Assembly (NCBI RefSeq): GCF_047461615.1
Contig: NZ_JANSHI010000014.1
Span: 1-64,000, forward strand
Length of the DNA: 64,000 nt
Origin: Thermostichus sp047461615
GTDB lineage: Bacteria > Cyanobacteriota > Cyanobacteriia > Thermostichales > Thermostichaceae
Direction: 5' to 3'
A model generated the notes under the pieces. It saw only the letters and a list, made by a program, of their open reading frames with translations. It searched no databases and was not told the DNA's origin. This document shows positions 44,652 to 53,145 of the stretch, piece by piece (the stretch's first letter is position 1; each line of letters starts with the position of its first letter). A program made the translations under genes and the position numbers.

Positions 44652-45665
44652 GTGAGTGCCCTCAAAAATATCCTTTTGGTGGGGATTGGGGTTCTGTTAG
44701 CCCTAGCCAGCCTCTGGTATGGCCAGAATCACCATCTCCTCCCCGAAGCGGCAGCCAACTCAGCTCCCCTCTTCGATAGCCTCTTCAACAGCACCATCAC
44801 CATCGCCACCGGCATCTTTCTAGTGGTGGAAGGGGTACTCCTCTACTGTGTCATCCGCTACCGCAAGCGACGGAGGGATCACGGCGACGGGGATCCCAGT
44901 CACGGCAATGTGCTGTTGGAGATCGTGTGGACAGCAGTGCCGGCTCTGATCATCCTTTGGTTGGGCCTAGCCAGCATAGATGTCTACCAGGCTATTTACG
45001 GAGGCACCCATGTGGGCGGGCATATGCACGCGGCCATGGGGATGGGCTCTTCCGAGGAAGCCAAGGCAGGGGAGCCGGGCTATGCCTATACCCCTGTGGT
45101 GCTACCTGGGAAAGAGATGGGCCAGCCGGATCTGGTCGTTCAGGTGCAGGGCATGCAATACGGTTGGCTGTTTACCTATGAATCGGGCTTGGTGACTAGT
45201 GAGCTGCACCTTCCCCTCAACAGGCGGGTGCGCTTGAATATGACGGCCCTTGATGTCAACCATGCCTTCTGGGTGCCGCAATTTCGCCTAAAGCAGGATC
45301 TCATTCCAGGCCGAGAGACCCACCTGGAGTTTGTGCCTACCCAGTTGGGGACTTACCCCATCATTTGTGCGGAGCTGTGCGGCCCCTACCACGGGGTGAT
45401 GGCTACGCAATTGATTGTGGAAAGACCAGAAGACTTCGAGCGCTGGCAGCAGGAGCAACTTTTAGCTGCTCGTGGCAACAGCAGTGCCCTAGCTCTTGCT
45501 GCAGATTCTCCCCCCACTCACCATCACCCTCCGGCTGATTCCCCTGCGGCTGCTTCGGCTTTTGCCCAAGTCCACCACCAACGTTTGGGGGTCTCGCCTG
45601 CGGATTTGACCTCTTTCAAACTCCACAAGGACTCCGTCCCGCCGACGCGAACGGGAACAGGCTGA
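44652..45665 (+). CDS. ctaC: Cytochrome c oxidase subunit II
   Basis: A 337-residue protein with two N-terminal membrane segments and a periplasmic/lumenal cupredoxin domain. The CuA ligands are in CAELCGPYHGVM, preceded by HAFWVPQFRLKQD. Two oddities: between the second membrane segment and the cupredoxin there is a His/Met-rich insertion (GGHMHAAMGMGS), and the C-terminus has a His-rich tail (PPTHHHPPADS, VHHQRLG). The last residues are encoded by repeat copy D. Start is GTG 44652. ctaD follows after 19 bases. Confidence 0.93.
   Translation: MSALKNILLVGIGVLLALASLWYGQNHHLLPEAAANSAPLFDSLFNSTITIATGIFLVVEGVLLYCVIRYRKRRRDHGDGDPSHGNVLLEIVWTAVPALIILWLGLASIDVYQAIYGGTHVGGHMHAAMGMGSSEEAKAGEPGYAYTPVVLPGKEMGQPDLVVQVQGMQYGWLFTYESGLVTSELHLPLNRRVRLNMTALDVNHAFWVPQFRLKQDLIPGRETHLEFVPTQLGTYPIICAELCGPYHGVMATQLIVERPEDFERWQQEQLLAARGNSSALALAADSPPTHHHPPADSPAAASAFAQVHHQRLGVSPADLTSFKLHKDSVPPTRTGTG
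45629..45658 (+). repeat. Dispersed GC-rich repeat, copy D
   Basis: Contains CTCCGTCCCGCCGACGCGAA followed by CGGGAAC. It occupies the 3' end of ctaC and encodes the last residues DSVPPTRTGT before the stop. Confidence 0.75.
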
Positions 45666-45684
45666 AACTAGGAGCTTTTTTGCC

Positions 45685-47391
45685 ATGACTCAGCTACAGG
45701 ACAATCCTAGCCTCGCTGCTGCCCCCAGGGGCAGCCTGGATCCGCCTGCAGAACCTTGGTGGCGCTTCTTTACCTTCTCTACGGATCACAAGGTCATCGG
45801 GATCCAGTATTTGGTGACCACCTTTTTCTTCTACTTGGTGGGGGGAGCGCTGGCTGTAGCAGTACGAGCCGAGCTGGCTACCCCAGAGGCGGACTTTCTT
45901 GGCTTTGAGCGGTACAATGGCGCCTTTACCCTGCACGCCACGATCATGATCTTTTTGTGGATTGTGCCGGCTTTGGTGGGGGGCTTCGGCAATTACCTCG
46001 TGCCGCTGATGATTGGGGCGCGGGACATGGCCTTTCCCAAGCTCAATGCAGTGGCCTTTTGGCTGGTTCCGCCTACCGGGCTCCTGCTTTTGGCTAGCCT
46101 GTTCATAGAGGCTCCGGCTGCTGGCTGGACTTCCTACCCGCCCCTGAGTTTAGTTAGCGGCAAGGTGGGGGAAGAGCTCTGGATCCTGAGTATCTTGCTG
46201 GCGGGGACGTCTTCAATCTTAGGCGCAGTTAACTTCATCACCACCATCCTGAAAATGCGCATGCCCGGCATGAGGATGCAGGACATGCCGCTGTTTTGCT
46301 GGGCCATGCTAGCAGCGTCTGTTCTCACCCTCATTGCAACACCAGTTTTGGCCGGCGCGTTGATCTTGCTGAGTTTTGACCTGTTGGCGGGCACGTCCTT
46401 TTTTAACCCCAGCGGTGGCGGGGATCCGGTGGTGTACCAGCACATGTTCTGGTTTTACTCCCACCCGGCGGTTTACATCATGATCTTGCCGGTCTTCGGC
46501 ATCATCTCCGAGATTTTGCCGGTGCATGCCCGCAGACCTATCTTTGCCTACAAGGCCATCGCCTATTCCAGCTTGGCTATTTGCTTTTTGGGGTTGATCG
46601 TCTGGGCGCACCACATGTTTACCAGCGGCACCCCGGACTGGATGCGGGTGTTCTTCATGATTGCCACTATGTCCGTTGCTGTTCCCACGGGGATCAAGGT
46701 GTTTAGCTGGCTAGCCACTCTGTGGGGCGGCAAAATCCACTTCCGGTCGGCCATGCTGTTTAGCCTTGGCTTTATCTCGATGTTTGTCATCGGGGGGTTG
46801 AGCGGCATTATCCTCGCTTCAGTTCCCCTGGATATCCACGTCCACGACACCTACTTTGTGGTGGCCCACCTGCACTATGTGTTGTTTGGTGGCAGCGTGT
46901 TCGGGATCTATGCCGGCATCTACCACTGGTTCCCCAAGATGACCGGGCGGCTGCTGAACGAGTTCTGGGGGCGGGTGCATTTTGCGCTAACCTTTGTCGG
47001 CTTCAACATGTGCTTTTTGCCAATGCACAAGCTGGGCCTGATGGGGATGCCCCGCCGCGTGGCCCAGTACGATCCCCAATTTGCCGACCTCAACTGGATT
47101 AGCTCCGTGGGGGCCTTTATTCTTGCCATTTCCACGCTGCCCTTCTTGGTTAACGCCATCTACTCCTGGGTGGCCGGTCCCAAGGCCGGAGACAACCCCT
47201 GGCAGGCCTTGACGCTGGAGTGGACGACCTCTTCCCCACCGCCCCCCCAAAACTTCTACGGGGATCCCGTTCTGCTGACTGGTCCCTACGACTACGGCCT
47301 GCACAACAAGGAAACCCTGGATTACTTTGCTGCCCAGTTGAAGCGCTTGCGGGAGCTGGCGTTGGCAGAAGCGGAGACTACCTCTTCTTAG
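45685..47391 (+). CDS. ctaD: Cytochrome c oxidase subunit I
   Basis: A 568-residue catalytic subunit with 12 membrane helices. TLHATIMIFLWIVPALVGGF carries a heme a ligand His; HPAVYIMILPVFGIISE contains the CuB His-Tyr crosslink region; WAHHMFTSG has the other two CuB His; HDTYFVVAHLHYVLFGG holds the heme a3 and heme a ligands. All key residues are present, so this is an active aa3-type oxidase. ATG 45685 has AGGAG upstream. A hydrophilic C-terminus of about 50 residues follows the last helix. Confidence 0.97.
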   Translation: MTQLQDNPSLAAAPRGSLDPPAEPWWRFFTFSTDHKVIGIQYLVTTFFFYLVGGALAVAVRAELATPEADFLGFERYNGAFTLHATIMIFLWIVPALVGGFGNYLVPLMIGARDMAFPKLNAVAFWLVPPTGLLLLASLFIEAPAAGWTSYPPLSLVSGKVGEELWILSILLAGTSSILGAVNFITTILKMRMPGMRMQDMPLFCWAMLAASVLTLIATPVLAGALILLSFDLLAGTSFFNPSGGGDPVVYQHMFWFYSHPAVYIMILPVFGIISEILPVHARRPIFAYKAIAYSSLAICFLGLIVWAHHMFTSGTPDWMRVFFMIATMSVAVPTGIKVFSWLATLWGGKIHFRSAMLFSLGFISMFVIGGLSGIILASVPLDIHVHDTYFVVAHLHYVLFGGSVFGIYAGIYHWFPKMTGRLLNEFWGRVHFALTFVGFNMCFLPMHKLGLMGMPRRVAQYDPQFADLNWISSVGAFILAISTLPFLVNAIYSWVAGPKAGDNPWQALTLEWTTSSPPPPQNFYGDPVLLTGPYDYGLHNKETLDYFAAQLKRLRELALAEAETTSS

Positions 47392-47477
47392 CCAGTGGCT
47401 TGCTGGCTGGGTATCCCTATTCCTGTCTTGATCTCGGCTGGCCTGCCCCCATGGTCTTGGGAGGAATTCAAGAAAAG

Positions 47478-47505
47478 GACTACGTCCCGCTAACGCGAAC
47501 GGTTT
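47478..47505 (+). repeat. Dispersed GC-rich repeat, copy E
   Basis: Contains CGTCCCGCTAACGCGAACGG in the 128-bp gap between ctaD and ctaE, ending 14 bases before the ctaE start. It may affect expression of subunit III or mRNA stability. Confidence 0.75.
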
Positions 47506-47519
47506 GATTGGGCAAGAAT

Positions 47520-48131
47520 ATGCAAGGATCCCTTAGTTCTGATGCTGTGATGCTCGGTCACCCTCAGGCTCACGCCGCTCATGCTGAGCACCCAGATCAT
47601 CGCGTTTTTGGTCTATTGATGTTCCTGGTAGCGGAAGGCTGTCTATTCTTGGGCCTGTTCATGGCCTACTTGGCCTACAGCCTTACCGCCCCAGTCTGGC
47701 CACCGGAAGGGACGCCGGAGTTGGAGTTGCTTTTGCCCAGCATCAACACGGTGATTTTGCTATCCAGCAGCTTGGTTATTCACAAAGCCGGGTTGGCCAT
47801 CAAGGCCGATGATGTCAAGGGCCTGAGACTGTGGTTTACTCTCACTGCCCTGATGGGTGCCATCTTCCTGGCTGGGCAGCTCTACGAGTACAGCCACCTG
47901 GAGTTTGGCCTCACCACCAATTTGTTTGCCAGCACCTTCTATGTCTTGACCGGGTTTCACGGGCTGCACGTGGCAGCAGGGTTGCTGTTTATTTTGGCGG
48001 TGCTTTGGCGCTCCCTGAAGCCAGGGCACTACAGTGCCCAACATCACTTTGGCGTCGAGGCCGCTGAGATCTATTGGCACTTTGTGGATGGGGTGTGGAT
48101 TGTGCTATTTATCCTGCTCTATCTGCTTTGA
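47520..48131 (+). CDS. ctaE: Cytochrome c oxidase subunit III
   Basis: A protein of about 203 residues with five membrane helices. FGLLMFLVAEGCLFLGLFMAYL begins the first helix; LTGFHGLHVAAGLLFIL and EAAEIYWHFVDGVWIVLFILLY are the conserved subunit III segments, including the Glu and His of the family. ATG 47520 is chosen; an ATG at 47550 is a second option. It completes the oxidase operon ctaC-ctaD-ctaE and is convergent with holA. Confidence 0.93.
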   Translation: MQGSLSSDAVMLGHPQAHAAHAEHPDHRVFGLLMFLVAEGCLFLGLFMAYLAYSLTAPVWPPEGTPELELLLPSINTVILLSSSLVIHKAGLAIKADDVKGLRLWFTLTALMGAIFLAGQLYEYSHLEFGLTTNLFASTFYVLTGFHGLHVAAGLLFILAVLWRSLKPGHYSAQHHFGVEAAEIYWHFVDGVWIVLFILLYLL

Positions 48132-48192
48132 GTACCGAAGCTCAGAGAATTGTCAGAACTGTCCCTAGACTGAGCAACAAGGGCGGAGAAGT

Positions 48193-49170
48193 TCAAGATT
48201 TCTGGAGAATAGCCACGATCTGAATCAGAGCCTCTTGAAACACTACTCGCTCTGGCTGACCTTGCTTGAGCTGATATTCCAGTTGTAAAAGTTGCTCCAT
48301 CACCCCCAGCAGCGCCGAGCTTTTTAGGGATCCCACCTCTTTCTGTAAGAAGTAAACCCGGTTGGGATTGGCGATCTCTGCTTTTTGGGCGATGACTTTG
48401 GGATCCCGTTCTCCTTCTTCAAGCAGCAGCCGCACCCACAGCCAGGTGCGGAATTGGCCCACCAAAACCGCTAGAATCTTCAGGGCTGGCTCGTTGGAAT
48501 CCAGCAGATGGGTCAGGATCTGCAGGGCCCGATCCAAGTTGCCCTGGCGCAGGGAGGCGGCCAGTTGAAAGCTGTTGTAGGCGCTAGCAGGAACCAGGGC
48601 CTCGATTTGCTCAGGGGAGATGGGATCCCGTTGGCCTGCCGTAAACAAAGCCAGCTTTTCCAATTCCATTGCCAATCGGCGACTATCGTTGCCCACCGCC
48701 TCAGCTAACTTCTGGGCTGCCTCTGGGCTGAGCTTGAGATCCCGCTGCTGGGCCTCGCTGTGTACCTGCTTGAGAATGCCCTCTTCATCCCAGGGGGCCA
48801 GTTGGGAAAACTCGCGGACAATGGCCACTTTTTTTAGGAGCTGGGTAGATTTGAGCCGCCCATCCGGCTTGCTGCTAGTGGTCAAGAGCAAATGGGTGGT
48901 GGGAGGCAAATAGGCTAACGTCCGCTCCAGTTCTTTGGATAGCTCTTCCGGGCAATGCTGGGTAAGCGTTGTCTCTTCCAGCCAAACCAAGCGGGCATTG
49001 GATCCCAGAGGCGGCGTCATGGCTTGGTTGAGACCAGCAAGCGTGGCTTCCGGAGGCAGGCGATCGTAGTTAAAGGCTGACCAGTTGGGATCCAGCACTT
49101 GATCGCGCAGCTCTTGCACCGCCTGCATCAAGCGATAGCTGTCATCCCCCCAGTAAAGGTAAACGGGCAT
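48193..49170 (-). CDS. holA: DNA polymerase III subunit delta
   Basis: A 325-residue clamp-loader subunit that opens the sliding clamp. PVYLYWGDDSYRLMQAVQEL at the N-terminus, AVGNDSRRLAMELEKLALF near the middle and SLRQGNLDRALQILTHLL in the C-terminal collar domain fit the HolA family. ATG 49170 begins the conserved fold; the frame runs upstream through unconserved sequence. Monocistronic, between ctaE (convergent) and a plus-strand region. Confidence 0.88.
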   Translation of the reverse strand: MPVYLYWGDDSYRLMQAVQELRDQVLDPNWSAFNYDRLPPEATLAGLNQAMTPPLGSNARLVWLEETTLTQHCPEELSKELERTLAYLPPTTHLLLTTSSKPDGRLKSTQLLKKVAIVREFSQLAPWDEEGILKQVHSEAQQRDLKLSPEAAQKLAEAVGNDSRRLAMELEKLALFTAGQRDPISPEQIEALVPASAYNSFQLAASLRQGNLDRALQILTHLLDSNEPALKILAVLVGQFRTWLWVRLLLEEGERDPKVIAQKAEIANPNRVYFLQKEVGSLKSSALLGVMEQLLQLEYQLKQGQPERVVFQEALIQIVAILQKS

Positions 49171-49408
49171 ACTGCCCTTTTCCGTAGTTTCTCTAGGCGT
49201 TATTTTACCTAAATCATGCTTTGTCCGAAACCTCCCAGAGAAAGCCTGGCCAAGTTCAAGCTTCTTCCCTCTCTGGAACAAGGTGTCAGCTTTGCAGATC
49301 TTTACCTTTTCCCTAGGTGGGCAAATTCTGTATTCCCACTGAAGAACCGTCATCAATCTTTTCCTAAATTAATCCTGAGAGATGGGATCCGAGGGAGGAT
49401 TGCAAGCA

Positions 49409-49603
49409 ATGGACAGCAGGGGCGAACTGGAGTTCAAAGTCCAAGTTTTGGCCCGCTGCCTGGGATCCGCTCTGGCTTTAGGACGGCCCACCCGCGTGCA
49501 AATTCACTACTGCAATTCCCAAGCCTTCAACGCAGGTCAGTCGGGAGCGGCGCCCCTAAACTCTGAAGAGGTGGAGAGATCCCAACCAAGCACAAGAAGC
49601 TAG
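49409..49603 (+). CDS. Possible small protein (64 residues)
   Basis: An open frame starting MDSRGELEFKVQVLARCLGS and containing RPTRVQIHYCNSQAF, with coding-like base use. A GGGAGG lies about 13 bases before ATG 49409; an in-frame ATG at 49382 is an alternative. I do not recognise a family. It lies between holA and ictB, where a 500-bp gap would otherwise exist. Confidence 0.4.
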   Translation: MDSRGELEFKVQVLARCLGSALALGRPTRVQIHYCNSQAFNAGQSGAAPLNSEEVERSQPSTRS

Positions 49604-49691
49604 CCTTTGGCCTTTGGTTTCCTGCCCCTGGCCGTTGGGGATATAGACTTTGGAAAAGAAGAGGAGGTGCCTAGCGGGCAGGAGAGGCGCT

Positions 49692-51116
49692 GTGGAACAA
49701 GCAAGGCAACCGTGGCAAGCTCTGCTGCTGCGGGATTTTCCCATCGAGTCCTGGTGGCAAGGCAGCTTTCTGGGCGGCCTGTTGGGATCCTTAAGAAACT
49801 GGGGCCAAGGTAGCTTACTTGTCCAAGCTGGCGACTGGCTTGGCTTGGGCTTGGTGCTGCTCTACTGGGTCTTTTCTGCGCAAAGCTCCACTGGCATCCT
49901 GGGGCTAATTTTGCTGGCCATGGCCGCTCTGGTGGGCCTGGGCGCTTTGGTGGAAATGCCGATGGGTCTGCCGCTGCACCTGCCCCTGGGCCTTTTCTGG
50001 GGAATTGCCACCTTGGCAACCATTCTCTCCCCGGTTTCCTACGCAGCACGGGAGGGCTGGCTGAAACTGACACTGTACCTAGCCGGCTATTTGTTGTTGC
50101 ATCGTCTGCTGCGCAAGCCCCAGTTCCGGGATTGGATTGTCGGATCCCTGCTTTTGGTCAGCTTGGCGATGGGGGTCTATGGCCTGCGGCAATACTTTTA
50201 CGGGGCAGCAGAACTGGCCACCTGGGTAGATCCGGAGTCGGGCTTGGCGGGCCTGACGCGGGTGTACAGCTATCTGCGCAACCCCAATCTGTATGGGGGC
50301 TACCTGGTTCCGCTTGTTCCTCTAGGTCTGGCCGCAGTTTTCCTCTGGCCAGGCTGGGGAGTAAAGCTCCTAGTTGGTTTTACAACAGCCGTCAACCTCC
50401 TCTGCTTGGTCCTGACCTACAGTCGCGGCGCCTGGATTGGCGGCCTAGCAGCGCTGGGAATGATGGCGGTGCTGCTGGCGCAATGGCACACCCCCCGCCT
50501 GCCGGCCCGCTGGCGACGATGGACAGTGCCGACCTTGTTGGGAGGGGGCGCAGCTGCGCTGCTGCTTGCGATCTTGACGGTACGCCCCCTGCGGCTAAGG
50601 GTTCGGAGTCTCTTTTGGGGAAGGCTGGATACCAGCAACAATTTTCGTCTCAACGTCTGGGCGGCAGTGTTGGACATGATCCGCGACTTTCCCATCTTGG
50701 GGATCGGCCCCGGCAATGTTGCCTTTAGCCGCGTCTATCCCCTTTACCAGCGGGGCAACTTCAGCGCCCTCGGGGCCTATTCCGTGCCGCTGCAACTTAC
50801 CGTGGAGACCGGCTTTCTTGGATCCCTGGCTTTTGCCTGGTTTTTGCTGGTGCTCTGGGATCACGGCTGGAGATGCTGGAACAGGTTGCTTAGCTCCCGG
50901 GATCCCGAGGGCCTGTGGGTGGCCGCAGGCTTAGCGGCTTGCACTGGCATGATGGCCCACGGGCTGGTGGACACCATCTGGTACCGCCCTCAGGTGCAGA
51001 TGCTGTGGTGGCTGGCGGTGGCTCTCGTTACAGCCAAGCTGGCTGCCTCCAGGACTCAGCCTTCGTCTAATAGTCCCAGAGGGAAGCTCCTCTCGCCGTC
51101 ACAAGACTGTATCTGA
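49692..51116 (+). CDS. ictB: IctB-family membrane protein (O-antigen-ligase-like; putative inorganic carbon transport)
   Basis: A 474-residue protein with about ten membrane segments. It matches my memory of Synechococcus PCC 7942 IctB through ELATWVDPESGLAGLTRVYS, YLRNPNLYGGYLVPLVPLGL, LCLVLTYSRGAWIGGLA and DMIRDFPILGIGPGNVAFSR. The last segments form the Wzy/O-antigen-ligase core. IctB was named for bicarbonate accumulation, but the direct role is debated. The start GTG 49692 has AGGAGAGG 8 bases upstream. The NtcA box of glnB overlaps its stop. Confidence 0.87.
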   Translation: MEQARQPWQALLLRDFPIESWWQGSFLGGLLGSLRNWGQGSLLVQAGDWLGLGLVLLYWVFSAQSSTGILGLILLAMAALVGLGALVEMPMGLPLHLPLGLFWGIATLATILSPVSYAAREGWLKLTLYLAGYLLLHRLLRKPQFRDWIVGSLLLVSLAMGVYGLRQYFYGAAELATWVDPESGLAGLTRVYSYLRNPNLYGGYLVPLVPLGLAAVFLWPGWGVKLLVGFTTAVNLLCLVLTYSRGAWIGGLAALGMMAVLLAQWHTPRLPARWRRWTVPTLLGGGAAALLLAILTVRPLRLRVRSLFWGRLDTSNNFRLNVWAAVLDMIRDFPILGIGPGNVAFSRVYPLYQRGNFSALGAYSVPLQLTVETGFLGSLAFAWFLLVLWDHGWRCWNRLLSSRDPEGLWVAAGLAACTGMMAHGLVDTIWYRPQVQMLWWLAVALVTAKLAASRTQPSSNSPRGKLLSPSQDCI

Positions 51117-51122
51117 AGTTAC
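51109..51122 (+). promoter_or_regulatory. NtcA-binding box upstream of glnB
   Basis: GTATCTGAAGTTAC fits GTA-N8-TAC, and the flanks give the full palindrome TGTA-N8-TACA. It lies 59 bases before the glnB start, a typical place for an NtcA-activated promoter, and overlaps the ictB stop codon. TAGAAG at 51145-51150 is a possible -10. Confidence 0.72.
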
Positions 51123-51181
51123 AACTTGCGGGGGATAGCGATGCTAGAAGTGAGCCGAGCTATCTGGGGCAGAGAAAGCAA

Positions 51182-51520
51182 ATGAAGAAGATTGAAGCTA
51201 TCATTCGGCCCTTCAAGCTTGATGAGGTGAAGATAGCCCTGGTTAATGCCGGAATTGTCGGCATGACCGTAACCGAGGTGCGGGGGTTTGGTCGGCAGAA
51301 AGGACAGACTGAGCGCTATCGGGGATCCGAGTACACCGTCGAGTTCCTGCAGAAGCTAAAGGTGGAGATCGTGGTCGATGATGACCTGGTGGATACGGTG
51401 GTGGAGAAGCTAATTGCAGCAGCTCGCACTGGCGAAATTGGGGACGGCAAGATTTTCATCAGCCCCGTCGAGAAAACCATCCGCATCCGCACCGGTGAAA
51501 TGAACCAAGACGCCCTGTGA
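51182..51520 (+). CDS. glnB: Nitrogen regulatory protein PII
   Basis: A 112-residue PII signalling protein that senses 2-oxoglutarate and ATP/ADP and controls NAGK, PipX and transporters. MKKIEAIIRPFKLDEVKIAL is the classic start. The T-loop has RYRGSEYTVEF with Ser49, the phosphorylated residue in cyanobacteria, and Tyr51. GDGKIFISPVEKTIRIRTGE is the PII C-terminal signature. An NtcA box lies upstream, and amt follows 119 bases downstream. Confidence 0.97.
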   Translation: MKKIEAIIRPFKLDEVKIALVNAGIVGMTVTEVRGFGRQKGQTERYRGSEYTVEFLQKLKVEIVVDDDLVDTVVEKLIAAARTGEIGDGKIFISPVEKTIRIRTGEMNQDAL

Positions 51521-51639
51521 AGGAGCTGTTTTTGCAGTCTCTCACCTCAGCCTCATCTTGGCTTGGGAGGTGGCAGGGCGTATCTTTTTGTTGTAATGGC
51601 GTTGCCAAAAGTACCGTCTTGCTAGGTGAGTCGAAAAAC

Positions 51640-53046
51640 ATGTCTACAATGATGATCCAAAGGCTCAAAGGCCAAGTAGTGCAGCGGCTCTGGCGACCAG
51701 CTCAGTGGGGCTTAGCTGCTGCGCTGACGATTTCCCTGGTTTTTCTACTTGGTCAGGAGAGCGCCTTCGCTCAGGATGCCGAAGCTGTCCAGAAAAACGC
51801 CAACACCATCTGGACACTGGTGGGGGCAGCCTTAGTGTTCTTCATGCAAGCTGGCTTTGCCATGGTGGAGACGGGCTTTACCCGCTCCAAAAATGCTGCC
51901 AACATCATGATGAAAAACCTAATGGACTTCTGCATGGGCTGCTGCGCCTTCTGGTTCATTGGGTTTGGCCTGATGTTTGGCCAGAGTGGCGGCTTCTTCG
52001 GCAGGAGCTGGTTTGCTTTTAGCTGGCAGCAAGCCCACGAAGCAGGGGACTGGCCTTTTACGTTCTTCGTCTTTCAGATGGTCTTTGCCGCCACCTCTGC
52101 CACCATCGTTTCCGGGGCCATGGCGGAGCGCACCAAGTTCGTGGCCTACCTCATCTACTCTGTCGTCATCTCTGGGCTGATCTACCCCATCTCGGGGAGC
52201 TGGGCCTGGAATGGCCTGTTCGGCGACTACAACGGCGGCACCAAGGGCTGGTTGGAAAACCTGGGCTTTATCGACTTTGCCGGGTCAGGGGTGGTGCACC
52301 TGGTGGGAGGCGCTGCCGCATTGGCCGGGGCAATGGTGGTTGGCCCTCGCATTGGCAAGTATGGCCCTGACGGGGAGCCGCGGGCAATTCCTGGGCACAA
52401 CCTGCCCCTGGGGATGCTGGGGGTGTTCATCCTCACCTTGGGTTGGATTGGATTCAACGCTGGCTCGACCACCGCTGCCAGCCCTGATGTTGGCTGGATC
52501 GCTATGAACACGCTGCTGGCAGCTTCGGCAGGAGCCATTGGCGCGATGATCACCTGCTGGGTGCATTTTGGCAAGCCAGACATGACCTTTGCCGCTAACG
52601 GCGTGCTGGCTGGCTTGGTAGGGATCACCGCTCCTTGCAACACCGTCCACCCGCTGGGAGCTTTGATCATTGGGTCGGTTGCCGGGATTCTGGTGGTGAT
52701 CTCGGTGGTGATCTTGGATACGGTGCTGAAAGTTGACGACCCGGTGGGCGCCATTTCAGTACACGCTACCTGTGGCCTCTGGGGGCTGTTGGCGGCAGGG
52801 ATCCCTTGGTTTGCCCATGCCGAGTCAGGAGTGACCTGGGAGCAATTTGGGGTGCAGGTCGTGGGGGCTCTAGCCTATTTCTTCTGGCCCTTTATCACCT
52901 GCTTGATCCTGTTTTTGATCCTCAAGGCAACCGTTGGCCTGCGCACCAGTGCCGAAGAGGAGCTGGCCGGCTTGGATGTGGGCGAGCACGGTAACGTGGC
53001 CTACCCGGATTTTGTAAGCGCTGCAGCCAATTTGGAGCAGCCTTGA
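51640..53046 (+). CDS. amt: Ammonium transporter (Amt family)
   Basis: A 468-residue membrane channel for ammonium. A signal-like N-terminus (LAAALTISLVFLLGQESAFAQ) precedes eleven helices. FFMQAGFAMVETGFTRSKNA, SGVVHLVGGAAALAGAMVVG (pore His) and HPLGALIIGSVAGILVV are family signatures. ATG 51640 with AGGTGAG upstream is chosen because it gives a clean signal peptide; a GTG at 51517 overlapping the glnB stop is possible but adds an odd 41-residue leader. Likely co-regulated with PII, which often gates Amt proteins. Confidence 0.94.
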   Translation: MSTMMIQRLKGQVVQRLWRPAQWGLAAALTISLVFLLGQESAFAQDAEAVQKNANTIWTLVGAALVFFMQAGFAMVETGFTRSKNAANIMMKNLMDFCMGCCAFWFIGFGLMFGQSGGFFGRSWFAFSWQQAHEAGDWPFTFFVFQMVFAATSATIVSGAMAERTKFVAYLIYSVVISGLIYPISGSWAWNGLFGDYNGGTKGWLENLGFIDFAGSGVVHLVGGAAALAGAMVVGPRIGKYGPDGEPRAIPGHNLPLGMLGVFILTLGWIGFNAGSTTAASPDVGWIAMNTLLAASAGAIGAMITCWVHFGKPDMTFAANGVLAGLVGITAPCNTVHPLGALIIGSVAGILVVISVVILDTVLKVDDPVGAISVHATCGLWGLLAAGIPWFAHAESGVTWEQFGVQVVGALAYFFWPFITCLILFLILKATVGLRTSAEEELAGLDVGEHGNVAYPDFVSAAANLEQP

Positions 53047-53082
53047 GGCGGGGCCGAGGGTTGCTGTGCCGGCAATCCTGAA

Positions 53083-53110
53083 GGGGGCCAAGGGAGGCCC
53101 CCCCTTGCTT
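53083..53110 (+). terminator. Hairpin terminator after amt
   Basis: GGGGGCC (53083-53089) and GGCCCCC (53096-53102) form a 7-bp GC stem with a 6-base loop, followed by CCTTGCTT. The T-run is imperfect. Confidence 0.55.
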
Positions 53111-53145
53111 TAAACTGGAAGGCGGCTCGATGTTCTTGCAACTTC

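Noticed and set aside
51517..51639. N-terminal extension of amt from a GTG overlapping the glnB stop
   Set aside because: ATG 51640 has a better ribosome site and begins a normal signal peptide; the extra 41 residues look unlike any Amt leader.
51521..51639. NtcA site directly before amt
   Set aside because: GTA words are present, but none is followed by TAC at the required spacing.
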